This document shows positions 1-12,400 of a stretch of 64,000 nucleotides of DNA, piece after piece. Where the stretch lies: the NCBI RefSeq assembly GCF_010093535.1, contig NW_022985177.1, positions 950,449-1,014,448 of the forward strand. The letters are read 5' to 3'. Within the stretch, counting starts at the first letter, position 1. Each line of letters starts with the position of its first letter. A program made the translations under genes and the position numbers. The notes under the pieces are model-generated. The model did no database searches. It was not told the origin of the DNA and saw only the letters and a list, made by a program, of their open reading frames with translations. This DNA comes from Lindgomyces ingoldianus (Eukaryota; Ascomycota; Dothideomycetes; Pleosporales; Lindgomycetaceae).

Positions 1-832
1 TTAAGTACATACTTAAGCTTATTACACGTAGATTTCCCTTTAGGCTTACAGCTGTAGCTAATATAGCTAATTCCTTGCCTGTAAAGCGTAATTTAGGCTA
101 GGTTAGCTTAAACTAGACTAGTATGTAGGTTAAGCACTGCTTTAAGTTTATAATAAAGTTTAATTATAAGTATAATTATAAGAGAGTGCTTTATAAAAAT
201 CTAGAGGTTATCTAGGGCTAGTTTTGCCTAGTAGCTAACATAAAAGCTAAGTACAGTATCTAAAATAAAGACAAGTATAACTTTAATAAGTTAGGCTTTA
301 TAATAGGCTAGATATTAACTAAAGCAGTTATTATAGCTTTAAAGAGACAAAGACAGCTAAAAGTAATACAGCAAAGTAATAAAAAGTAGATAACAGTTAT
401 TTAAAGTATTAATGTAATAGAGTAGGCTATAAGATTATAAAGCTTTAAGCAGCAAATAAGGCTGCTACACAACATAGATTACATAAAAAAAAGTAAATTT
501 AAGTAAAAAAAACCTTAATAGTTAAGAATAGAGCTTGTCTAACTACTTTAAAGAAGTTTAGAGCGTGTAGTAATAGGAAGAAGCTAAAGACGCAGGTGCG
601 CGCTAAAGAAGGTAAGCTAAGTTAAAGGTAATATAAGTAGTGTAATTAAACTAGGCATAACTTGCGTACGTGTAAGTAAGTAGTAGAAGTAGACTCTAAA
701 TAATATCTTATGTTGTATTACTTTATATAGGGCTAAAGTGGGCTGTTTTGCGAGAGAATAGGGTGGTTTTAGTAGGGGCTTGGCAAAAGTGGCCGGCCAA
801 CCCGTGTGGCCGGCCAACCCGTTAGGTACGTT
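1..832 (+). mobile_element. RIP-decayed, internally deleted Fot1/pogo-like DNA transposon (right part)
   Basis: The sequence is AT-rich and full of stops, but a plus-strand frame near 270-310 still reads YNFNKLGFIIG, the degenerate form of the YNFDETGF block that carries the first catalytic Asp of Fot1/pogo transposases, followed by a frame reading ALKRQRQLKVIQ near 330-370. The right end at about 775-832 is GC-rich and unmutated, with a duplicated GGCCGGCCAACCCGT block ending TACGTTA. Only about 520 bases separate the catalytic block from the terminus, much less than a full transposase needs, so the element is internally deleted. The left part lies outside the window. Its sequence order matches one arm plus centre of the foldback elements at 2641, 6323, 35954 and 62717. 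Confidence 0.6.
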
Positions 833-2640
833 ACCTTATATAAAGCATAGTTTAATTTTATAAAGTAAGAAAAGTTTAGCCTAAAGTTTTTACATATTTC
901 TTTATATAAAGATTAATTACTAATTTATATTCTAAAGTAACTTTAATTATTTAATGCTAGCTATTTTATTTTATATAATTATTAAGTAGAACTTTTTTAT
1001 TAGTAAGAGTAATAAAGTCTTTTATACAACCTAGTAAGCTTTAGGTGTATATAACAATGTTATAAAGTTTACTAAGCGCACTAAAAGCTTAAAACTAGTT
1101 ATTTTTTAACTTTAAGTTTACTTTAAGTCTATTTTTATCTTTAATGTTATATAATATAAGCTTATCTTTTAGAATTAGGTTCTAGAAGAAGAAGGCCTTA
1201 ATAGTAAGATAAAGAATATAGCTATTATATTAGATACACTAGTGTAGCGCTTTCTACTCTATATTATAGTCTTCTTAAAGATATTTTTAGATTGTATAAC
1301 ATAAGATGTTGTTTATAGATGCATTATTAGTAATAATAGCACTAAGTCTTTACACAATACTATAGTCTTAAAGTATTAGAAGTAGTGTTTAGAACTAATT
1401 CTCTTTACTATATAATAAAGTTATATAAAGTGTAAAAAGCTTTTTTTATAATCTTTTATTTTAATGTACAAAGTGTGCGTAGACACTAAGTAGAAGATGC
1501 TTATTTAGAGATGTCTAGATATCTATAAAAATGTGTACCTTAGATATTACTAATTAAAGCTTTTTTTATATAATATTCGTGTAAGATAAGAATGTACTTT
1601 AGATTATTTTATTTACTGTAAAGTAAGTAGTTATAATATAACTTTTAACCTTTAAATTTAGAGCCTTATAGAATATGTAAAACTCTAGCTATTTAACTAT
1701 TTAAAATAAGAGCCTTCTTATAGTTACTACTAAAATAAGCGTTGTAAAAATAACATGCTAATTTAGTACATTCTAAAGAGCTAGTGTATTAATATTATTT
1801 AACTACTCTATGTTGTAAAGCTGTGCGTAGAGATATTAAAGTTAATTATAAGTTTTTATATAAACAAGTTTATTTTTTTTAAAGCAGATATTATGTTTAG
1901 TCTTTAAGTAATTTTAAAAGTTTATAGTAGACTTTAAGAAATATACTGTTTTTATATAATATTTATAGTATATAAGCTTTATTTTTTTATAATGTGTATC
2001 TTTTTTTTATATAGTAACTAAGTATGTTCTTATAGAGCAGAAGTCTTCTTTTGCGCTTAGTTTAATAACTTCTCTATACAAGAGAAGTATAATTTTAGTG
2101 TAAAAAGTAATAAATTAGCTTTAGAAGCTATTATATTTAAATAATTATTTATATAATGTAGAAATCTAAAAATCTAAATTTTTTTTATAGAGGGCTAAGA
2201 ACATCTGTGTAAATATTATAAATCCACTAATATTTGCTAATACACGCTAGTATTAATTAGTAACAATATTAATTAATCTAATTAGCACATATTGAAATTG
2301 AAAACCACGCTAATAATACCTTTAGTCTTTCTCTAGTGTTCATTCTACGTTTATGCTAGCTTGCCCTTGTGCTCTTAGAGCTTAGAATATATTCTCTAAG
2401 TTTTGTTGTTCTTTAGTGTTCTAAAGCTGCCTACTAGGTTCCTACGTAGCTAGAGTTAGCAACAATTAAGTTAATTAAGTTAGAGTAAATTACTTAATTA
2501 ATTAGCAAATCTAGCATATTTTAATTAACTTAATTAACTTAATTAATAGATTACATAGTAAATTAACTACTATATATTGTATAGATAGTCTCTAGGTCTT
2601 TAAGAGAGATAGTGTTACTATGTAGACTTTTTACTAACTT
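833..2640. other. AT-rich RIP-like filler without recognisable gene
   Basis: About 1.8 kb of TpA-rich DNA with dense stops in all frames. No protein family could be read on either strand. From 2200 to 2560 there are several runs of TTAATTAA/AATTAACTTAATT type, a simple AT repeat zone. Probably decayed transposon sequence. Confidence 0.5.
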
Positions 2641-3744
2641 TAACGTACTTTATAGGCGAGTTGCTCACACACCTAAGTTGCTTACTTTTGCTAAAACCCT
2701 ACTAAACTACCTTTTCTACACTAATGCATTCCCTACAACACTACTTAGACGCGCTAAAAGAACATTAGATACAGCTTACGCTCTAAGCTTTTAAATAAGA
2801 CATAAAACTTTTAAAAAAATATGCTATAGCTATATATAAGGTCTTATAAAAAATAATAAATAACTATAGCGCTAGATAACCTTTATAAGCTAATTCTACA
2901 GCTAAATTATAAAAGCTAGGCAATAAAAAAAAGTAGGTAATTATTAAGACTATACTTAAGCTATATGCGCAAGGAATTTCCCCTTAGATAGCATTTATAG
3001 CTAATATAGCTAATTCTTTGCGCGCTAAGCATAATTTAGGCTATGTTTATATAAACTAGCCTAGTATGTTTGTAAAGTGTTATTTAAAGCTTAAAGTAAC
3101 ATTTAAGTGTAAGTATAACTATAAAAAAGCTTTTTATAAAAGTTCTAAAGTAATTTAGAGCAGGTTTAGCCTTATAAAGAATATTAAAGCTAAGTATAGT
3201 ATCTAAGATAATAACATGTACAACTTTAGTAAAATAAAGTTTATAATTAGCTAAATATCTTTTAACTATACTTATACTTAAAACTTTACTTTAAGCTTTA
3301 AATAACGCTTTATAAACATACTAGGCTAGTTTATATAAACATAGCCTAGATTACGCTTAGCGCGCAAAAAATTAGCTATATTAGCTATAAATACTATCTA
3401 AAAGGAAATTCCTTGCGCATATAGCTTAAGTATAGTCTTAATAATCACCTGCTTTTTTTTATTACCTAGCCTTTATAATTTAGCTGTAGAATTAGCTTAT
3501 AAAGGTTATTTAGTGCTATAGTTATTTATTATCTTTTATAAGACTTTATATATAGCTATAGCACATTTTTTTAAGAGTTTTATGTCTTATTTAAAAGCTT
3601 AGAGTGTAAGCTGTATCTAATGTTCTTTTAGCACGTCTAAGTAGTGTTGTGGGGAATGCATTAGTGTAGGAAGAGTAGTTTAGTAGGGTCTTAGCAAAAG
3701 TAAGCAACTTAGGTGTGTGAGCAACTTGCCTATAAAGTACGTTA
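2641..3744. mobile_element. Palindromic foldback element, copy 1
   Basis: The left end begins TAACGTACTTTATAGGCGAG and the right end is its reverse complement, finishing in AAAGTACGTTA. The two arms (about 2641-3128 and 3258-3744, roughly 487 bp each) are near-perfect inverted copies around a centre of about 130 bp. The centre corresponds to the region around the transposase catalytic block at 250-310. Terminal TA at both ends fits a TA target duplication of the Tc1/mariner/pogo type. There is no coding capacity. The copy has the same orientation as the one at 62717 and the opposite orientation to those at 6323 and 35954, judged by the centre. Confidence 0.85.
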
Positions 3745-6322
3745 TAGGCTTTAAGCTAAGGCGCTTCTAACTATGTAGGCTTTATAGAGTAGAAAGAAGG
3801 TCTGCCTTTATGCAGAGACGCCTTGTCTCTAGTAAATTATCTAGCTTAGAGAAGGTTCTCTTATAATTAGTAGCTACTATAAGAATGCTAAAGATTATAA
3901 AGGTAAAGCATAATAAAATAAAGTACTTATTAGCCTTCTTTATTCTATATAGAATTAAGTTACATGTAAATAATAACTTTTTTAGTATAGGTAACTTAAT
4001 TATCTAGCGCTTAAACTTATTATAGTAATAGGTTAGGCAGGTGTTATTACCTTATAAAGTAGCTTTTATAAAATCTAACTAGCTTTTAGCTAGCTTTATA
4101 TATGCCTTCTTTAGCAAAGGCTTTAGAGTACTAATAGAAAAGGCAGTGTCTTTAAACTCTATCTATAAGTGTTAAAAGCTAAGGTGGTAGTTATTTAGCT
4201 AGCTTTTATATATATAAGGTTTCTTATAAAGCTTCTTATTATAATTAAAAGGCACTATTTACACTTTATCTATGTAACCTTTTATGTGTAGGTAAAAACA
4301 GTAGGTAGTGTAATAAGCTAAAGTGTTCTTTAACTTACACATATAATTTATAATCTTAATATAAGCTATGTTATAAGTAGCTTAAATATAGTTCTTTAAA
4401 GTGCTAATGTTATTAAAGTTAATGTTATTATACTAAAAAAGCATCTTATTAGAGGTAGTTATAAGCTAATTAAGCGTAGAAGGCACCTTCTAGATAGCGC
4501 CTAACGTGCTAGCTACGTCCCTGCCCTCTATACAGGTAGTAGCCTTTTTAAAGGGCTATAAAAATTTTTAGTACTCTATAATTATTACTTAATTTTTAGT
4601 AAAAAGGCTATTTTTTTTAATAAACTAGCGCTTTTAAAGATTACTAAGTTAGAAGTATTAATAAAAGCCTTAGTACTAATATTTAATAAGCTTATAGCTA
4701 ATATACTTATTAAAAGGCATGTAAAGCTTAAGCGTGTGTGTAAATAGTTATAATAAAAGTTTTACTTTATCTTTACAAGTTTAATAATCTCTAGCGTTTT
4801 AACCTTGCAATCTAGCTCTAATTAAGTGTTGTAGGTTATCTAGCACTGTTTAAGAAGCTAGCAGGCTTGCAGTGTATAGATAAAGGCAATAATGTTAATT
4901 AGAACACCTAGAGGGCTAGCTTTACACTACTTATTAAGAAACACTTTTTTCTTTTTAAAATGCTCTTTTATGTTTTTATACACTTTATAATCTTTACTAA
5001 ATATAATTTGTTAGGTAGTAAAGTTAATTATATAGTAAGTGTAATATAGTTATTAATAGTAGAAGTTAAAGTTATATTTAATAGCTAGAGTGTTAATTAT
5101 AAAGTTATTATTAGTAGTGTTATTAAAAATAAAGTAACCTAAGTTATAAATAGAGATCTTAAAGCTTTTAAGTATAGTATTAATAATAGTAGCAATATTA
5201 ACACCTATATGCTAGCCTATTAATAAGGGCAGGCTAAGTATGTAATAATAAGGCGCACTGTTGTAATTAAGGTAGTGTATATAAATCTTTATAAACGCCT
5301 ACTTACTACCTGTTAACATCTAATTATTAAAGAAGATATATATAGCTAATTATATGTTATAAAGATAATTAATAATAGTAGGTATATATAACATATACTC
5401 TACAATTATATAAGCTTGTAGAGTATTGTAGAACTTCCACAGCTATGCCTTAGCTAACAGGTTAGCCTGCTGTAACATAGCTTAAAAAGCAGCGCTTTTA
5501 ATTATAAAAAGCACCTAGTTATTAGCTACTACTTAGTTAAACACTAATTATAGAAAGTTTGTACATAAGAAGCTTTTTATAATAAGGTTAGTAACACTCT
5601 AAAATACCTTAAGGCCTTTATAGTAAAGGTAAGTAAGCAGGAAGGATTACTAGAAGAGAGTTATAATATAAAAGGTAACTTTTAGACTATTTTTATTAAC
5701 ACTATAGCTAGCCTTACAATTAGTAAGATAGCGCATAATTAACATAGTTAATAGATTAGCTTAATAGAACCTATTAAAGTGCTTATAATAGTAGTAATAG
5801 TAGTAAAGCTAGTATAAGCATTATTACTTGCAGTGCTAAAGGTAATACTTAGACTACTAAACCTAGCTTTTTTAACTGCGCTTTACTATATAAGCTAGCT
5901 TATAATAGTTAAGTAAACATGTCTATTTAATGCTCTTATACACGTTGTTATTATTATTGTTAATGTTAGTAGTAGAGGGGGTGCCTTCTATAAAGCTTTT
6001 ATTAGTGTTAAGCTCTAACAGCATGTTAGTAGCTAAATTAGTAAAACTATTTTTAAAAGTAATTTATAAAGCTGCGCTTTTAAGCTGCTAGGTTTAGACT
6101 TTTATAAAGTTACTATTTATGCCTTCTAAATAATTAGGCAACGCTATATTAATAAAGAGGGCGTTAGTAGAGTAAAAGAGATAGTAGAGGCAGGTAAGTT
6201 AGTAGGTAGTAGAAGGTAAGAAATTTTAGATTTATAGCGCTAAGCCTAGTTAGGCAACTATTACAACTCTAAAGTCTCTTAAAGCTAAGCTGCCTTATAC
6301 TATATTTACTACTTCTACACAC
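3745..6322. other. Unidentified RIP-decayed repeat DNA between two foldback copies
   Basis: About 2.6 kb of AT-rich sequence lying between two oppositely oriented foldback elements. The minus strand between about 4500 and 4030 keeps a fairly open frame interrupted mainly by TAG/TAA, including GRDVAS followed by a stretch rich in N, I and Y. This suggests a dead transposon protein on the minus strand, but I could not assign it to a family. Confidence 0.4.
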
Positions 6323-7427
6323 TAACGTACTTCACAGGCAAGTTGCTTACACACCTAAGTTGCTTACTTTTGCTAAGACCCTACTAAACCACCCTTCCTA
6401 CACTAATGCATTCTCTATAACACTACTTAAACGCGCTAAAAGAAGGTTAGATACAGCTTACACTTTAAGCTTTTAAACAAGACATAAAACTCTTAAAAAA
6501 ATATGCTATAGCTATATATAAAGTTTTATAAAAAATAATAAATAACTATAGCACTAGATAACCTTTATAAGCTAATTCTATAGCTAAATTATAAAAGCTA
6601 GGTAATAAAAAGAAGTAGGTAATTATTAAAACTATACTTAAGCTATATGCGCAAGGAATTTCCTTTTAGATAGCATTTATAGCTAATATAGCTAATTCTT
6701 TGCGCGCTAAGCATAATCTAGGCTATATTTACATAAACTAGCCTAGTATATTTATAAAGTGTTATTTAAAGCTTAAAGTAAAGTTTTAAGTGTAAGTATA
6801 GTTAAAAAATATTTAGCTAATTATAAACTCTATTTTACTAAAGTTATACATGTTATTATTCTAGATGCTATACTTAGCTTTAATATTCTTTATAAGGCTA
6901 AACCTGCTCTAAATTAACCTAGGACTTTTATAAAAAGCTTTTTTATAGTTATACTTATGCTTAAATATTACTTTAAGCTCTAAATAACACTTTATAAACA
7001 TACTAGGCTAGTTTATGTAAATATAGCCTAGATTATGCTTAGCGCGCAAAGAATTAGCTATATTAGCTATAAATGCTATCTAAGGGGAAATTTCTTACGC
7101 ATATAGCTTAAGTATAGTCTTAATAATTACCTACTTTTTTTTTATTACCTAGCCTTTATAATTTAGCTATAGAATTAGCTTGTAAAAGATATTTAGCGCT
7201 ATAGTTATTTATTATCTTTTATAAAACTTTATATATAGCTATAGCACATTTTTTTAAAAGTTTTATGTTTTATTTAAAAGCTTAGAGTATAAGCTGTATC
7301 TAATGTTCTTTTAGCGCGTCTAAGTAGTGTTATAGGGAATGCATTAGTGTAGGAAGGGTGGTTTAGTAGGGTCTTAGCAAAAGTAAGCAACTTAGGTGTG
7401 TGAGCAACTCGCCTGTGAAGTACGTTA
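6323..7427. mobile_element. Palindromic foldback element, copy 2
   Basis: The left end TAACGTACTTCACAGGCAAG mirrors the right end, which closes in GCCTGTGAAGTACGTTA. Length is 1105 bp, nearly the same as copies 1 and 3. The centre (about 6800-6950) is the reverse complement of the centre of copy 1, so the whole element is inserted in the opposite orientation. It is non-coding. Its right end abuts GC-normal DNA at 7428. Confidence 0.85.
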
Positions 7428-8500
7428 AAGGATCCTGTATTTTCTAGTAAACCTAAGATCCTAGAGATTTAAGTCTATTAATTAAGTTAATTAAGTCAAG
7501 TTATCAAGTTGACTTGATTGTTGCCAACTCTATACGTGGCAACGTCATCATGGCGTGTCTACCATCAGGCCGGATAGGAAACAACCCGGCAGCTGCTGTC
7601 GTAGGTTAGCTTACCACTAAATTCCGGTCTGTCAAGTTCGCTTTGATGGTGGGAATTGGCGGCGGAGTTCCGAGTATAAGAAGACGTCGTGGTCGGTCAC
7701 CCGCACTCCCAGTATAGCGGGGTGGTCTAGTACGATTTCGGGAAGACCGGCGCAAATGGACAGAACAGAGTTCATCAACGCACTGCCAACGGTGCTCCTT
7801 GATGCGATCGCGAAGCTATGGGCCAACCATTACCGTGGCCTAAACAATATCTTGGCGCATCTATCTACTTCCGACTGGTCGGCGCGATTCAGTCGAGAAA
7901 CAACGGGATCCGATGTTCTCTTTCAAGCGGCATACGAGGGCCTGCAAGGAAGTTCTACACCTAGTACTCACCCTGTAGTGCACTAGTGGGCATTTCACAT
8001 ACAAGACAGACTAGCGAGCAGAGCTGTCACGATTGGCAGCTCTCATAATTGGATACGCAGTTCAAAATGAGGATGTCTTTTCCACTGCGTACTGTCTCGT
8101 CCTCTTATCGCGACAGCTGCACACACAACTCTCACGCCAGGAAAGTGTTGGGCTTAGTAGCCTGTCACGAGACGCAAATCTGGATAAGCGGTTCAGAGTC
8201 GATCTGTGGTTTATTCTATGTAGCCTATGCCGTGTATATAGCCAATCAAAAGCAAAAAGAATGTGCGACAACTAGTGAAGGAAATCAAACATCTATCTCT
8301 GCTTAATATCAGGTCCCAATCGATAGGCTGTGGCGCCTGCGCCACAGCTAGCAGACCTATACAAGATCGACAGAAAGAGCTAGAAAATAGAAATCAGTCC
8401 AAAGTTCCAGTGCCTGCTGAACTACTACTTAATTTGGTACAAATTGATCTAGGTACAAAACAAGCGTATTGATGTCAACTAGAATTCGTCCTCCTCATCC
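7428..8500. other. GC-normal island with a possible small gene remnant
   Basis: This is ordinary-composition DNA between foldback copy 2 and the decayed Helitron zone. It contains an ATG-initiated plus-strand frame at 7756-7986 (76 codons, starting MDRTEFINALPTVLLDAIAK) that I do not recognise. It has no clear paralogy or splice sites, so it may be a truncated gene end or chance. A perfect 9-base palindromic arm pair (TGTGGCGCC/GGCGCCACA) is present near 8330-8347. Confidence 0.3.
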
Positions 8501-9479
8501 CCTTTATCGGCACTTTCTACTGTCTCGGCATCCATTAAGGTGTCTCGGCTGGGGGAATGATTGTTAGTCAGCTTCTTAAGGCATCTCTATTATTCACTGT
8601 ACATCTTGCCAAGCCTTTTCTCTTATTAGTTTAAAAAAGGGCTAGATTAATGTCTAATTAGCCTATAAAACTTTCCACCACTTTTACAAATATTCTAGAT
8701 TTTTAAGGCAAATAAATATATTTTACTAGGTTTATTACTATATTCTAGGTGTTTTAATGCAATATTATAATGCTATGTTCTGTTGTTAGTAGGCTAAAGT
8801 TTGCCCCTTTGTTACTGTTTACAGTTTTAAGGTGTTGCTAAGCTAGAATTAGTGTGTTAGCGTCTGTATTCTAGTACTGTCCCCTTTTCTTAGTTATATC
8901 TGTCTAATTCTGGCCAGATATTTGTAGATATCTGCTAACACTGTTACTTAGGCTTAGTATGTCTTCCTAGCCTTACTGCAAGGAATGTTAAACCTATTGC
9001 CTATTGTCTAACTTTGCAACTAACTAACACAGTGCTTTATATAAACATTGTTAGCAGCATAGGAGATTTGTTTGTCTATATCTCTATTCTTTCTTTATTA
9101 TTGCTAAATTGTCCTAGAGGAAACAACGCGCTTTTTAGAAAATTAATTCTAACCTACTAACACAAAGGGTACAGTACAACGCTTGCAAAGAACAATCTTT
9201 TTATTGCTAACAGATACAAACTGTATCTCCTACTCCTTTGCATCTAAATGTGTTTAATTCTGTCTTAATTAGTTGTATTTCTCTAACATTTACATCTGCT
9301 TCTTCTTTTATCTACTTAAATGTTAATTAGTTTACTTTAACTTCTACACCTTTATTTCCCTTTATCTGTCTAAACCCCTAACTTTAGTTAACTTCTCTGC
9401 TGTTTACTGTGTCTTAACATACTCTAATTGCATTTGCTTTCTAGCCTTCTATATTTCTTAAGCTTAATCTAATTAATAC
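8501..9479. other. AT-rich decayed DNA upstream of the Helitron core
   Basis: There is a sharp change to T-rich sequence after about 8600. No protein motif was recognised. It is likely the 5' non-coding part of the Helitron or an older repeat. The Helitron 5' end could not be located. Confidence 0.4.
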
Positions 9480-12400
9480 TAAAAAACTATGCCTAGCTGC
9501 ATATATTATAAGTGTACTTTACTATTCGCCTATTAATCTTGGCCTAATGCGCGATTCTACTGCTATGTGTACAGAATGTAGTGCTTATTATTAGATTAAT
9601 AAACGTTTGGCTAGGTCTACTACTAGCTAGCTAAAATATAGGTTCTGCTGCCTCTAGGGGGATATCTATTTAGAGTTCTATTAGAACCTGCTAGTTATTA
9701 TCTAAAGTTTGTTAGATAGTTCTTATGCAAAAAGTGCACATTTCTGTAATAATATTTGTACGTATAACGCTTCTCTAGCCTTTACTTCCGCCAATTACAC
9801 TGCTACAGATCGCAACGTGCGTGGGAATAGCGTTAGGATATTTTAGATTATAGGGGAACTTTACTACTTACAGGGTCTATTAGAGCCTGCTTAGGGGGTT
9901 GCTGCTAGCTACGCGCAGTTATACTTCTATAACTTAGAGTTTGCCTTAAGTACTTAGCTGCAGCGCAACTAGAATTTAAACCTAGACCTAACCCTATTAC
10001 AGGAGCTTATGCATATGTTAGAGGCAGATGCCTGTAATCTATAGATTTCTATTTATAAAACTGCCCACAAAAGACTAAAAAGGGCTAGGCGTGATAGTTA
10101 GAATATTTAGATTATTATAAACCCTTAATTAAAGCTTATTATTAAAGCTAGTGCTAACTAATAATAGGAAAATCTGCTAGTTTTAAATAAAGTTGCTAGC
10201 TTAATTATAAAGGATTTTAATAAGAGTATAGGTTGTAGTCTAATTTTGCATTATTATAATAGTGACAACTTTACTTAATTTTACCCTTAAGTCTGTTTTT
10301 CTTATCCTGCCTATTAGCCTCTCTATTATGTCCTTATGTTTCCTGCTAGTTAGCCTGGATTCTCCTTTAGGCTTACGCTGCGTAATTCTAATAGAGTCTA
10401 GAAGAATCTTTATGTTACTAATACTATGTTTTATTAATTCTATTTATTTCCTTAAAGGGGTTGCAATGTAGTACCCTTTGCCTATAGCTAATTGTTCTAA
10501 CAGCAGATAATAGATTGCTAGGCATAGGTTAAACAGAGAGAGCTTTATTAGGTCTATAATAATTAGTTAAAACTCTAAGCAGATCTCTATTAGGGCATTA
10601 GTAATGCCCTACACTAAGATAATTTTAACGCGCAATCTGTTAGTATTTATACTATACTCCCTTTAAGTTACATTAGCAGTAGTTAGTTTATATCTTAGTG
10701 TTACTAGAATTCTATAGCTATTATCTAGAAGCTTAGACGCCCTTCTCTATTTATTACATTTACTGTAAATCCTAAGTGGCCTAAGATAATAGTAGAACTT
10801 AAACAGCCACAGTGTGCTTTAGATTAGCCTAATATAATTGCTTAAATATTTAAGTTGCAGCTAGATTCCTTAATAAAGGATATTAAGTTACAGCAAGTGT
10901 TTAGTTGCTTTACTAGCATTATTTACATAATTAAGTATTAGAAGTAGGGACTTCCTTATGCCCACATCCTACTCTTTATGCACCTAGATAATAGAGATTA
11001 GCTCCTATTGCCTAATTTTATTAATTGTGTTATATAGGCCAAGCGTCTAACACAGTCCCAGGATCCTAATAGTATTCTAACTAATATTGTTATAAGGTCT
11101 ATAGTACACAGTCCTTACAGCAACTTAAATCTATCTGCTAGCTGCATGCAGGTGCTTCCTAGGTTAGAGCAGCCTTCTTGCTAAAAAAGATTTCTAAAGG
11201 ATTTTGCTATAAAAACTATAGTAAAGGAGAATAGTTATTTAATTTATTATTAGTAAGATAATAGCTAAGTCTAGACAGTTAAGTGTAGACAACATAAAGT
11301 TGCAGTTAACAATTAGTAGATTGTTCCTTACAGTCTGTTCCTGTCTAGGCAATATAATGCGCATGTTAATGTAGAAGTCTGCGCATCTGTTAAGGCTATT
11401 AAATACATTTATAAGTATATATATAAGGGCACTAACTAGGTTACTGTTTGTATCTAGGATTAAGACAAGGTTACATCCTACCTACAGCGTTAGTATATCA
11501 GCCCTACTGAGGCAGCATGGCGACTGTTCGGTTTTCCTGTACACAGGGAGTGGCCTCTAGTGGTTTGTCTGGCAATTCATCTGCTAGGAGGACATGTGGT
11601 ATCCTTCTAAGATAATGACGACGCAGATGCAGTACGCAGTCATATAGAAGGCGCTTAGTTAACTCTAATAGCGTGGTTTCAGTACAATTCCTAGCACACT
11701 AACAGGCTGCATCTACTATACTAGGACTTTCCTACAGATTACTAGTGGAATTTAGCCACGTGTGCTTAGACTTAGTATTGCAAAACTGTAATGTCTATTA
11801 GGCGTATGTATTTTTGTGGTCTGTCTGCAGAGGAGCGCTTTTATTTGCAAATGTTGTTAACCTATATCCCTAGGGCAACTAGCTTTAGTAACCTGCGTAC
11901 TGTGCAAGGTAAGCTTTATCTAACATTTAAAGACGCCTGTTTAGCTTATAGTTTATTACAGAAGGACTAATCTTAGAATTATATCTTCTAAGAACTTTAA
12001 CTTACAGCTACTAGCTCCTTATTATAATAAATATTTGTGCAGGCGCTAGTATTTAGTAACATACTTAATTTAGTAGCTATCTAGACAACATTTTATGCTA
12101 ACTTCTTAGATAATCTACCTCTGCAAATAGCCTTTATTAATCCTCTTCCTACTAAATCTAAGCTGTTGTAAGATTACAGCCTGTAAATCTTAAACTAGAT
12201 GCTCCTAGAGTTACATAGTAAAACGCTATCTTAATTTAGAATGCTAATGCCCTTGCATAATTAGATCCTTGTTACTGTTCCTTTCTTAGTACATAAGCAG
12301 ATGTTATATAATAATATTGCTAAGTATACTACTTTTACTAAGTCCTATAACTAATTAAATTGCAGTTAGAAATTAGCGTTTAATACTATTAAGTCTACTG

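Noticed and set aside
2612..2794. 60-codon ORF with a plausible start
   Set aside because: It lies across the end of a palindromic transposon and is not conserved as a frame among the other copies.
7756..7986. 76-codon ORF considered as a real small gene
   Set aside because: No family resemblance and it is isolated between repeats; it is kept only as a note in the island entry.
10262..10471. Hydrophobic plus-strand ORF
   Set aside because: It is a chance frame inside the RIP-decayed Helitron; the Helitron protein reads in another frame.
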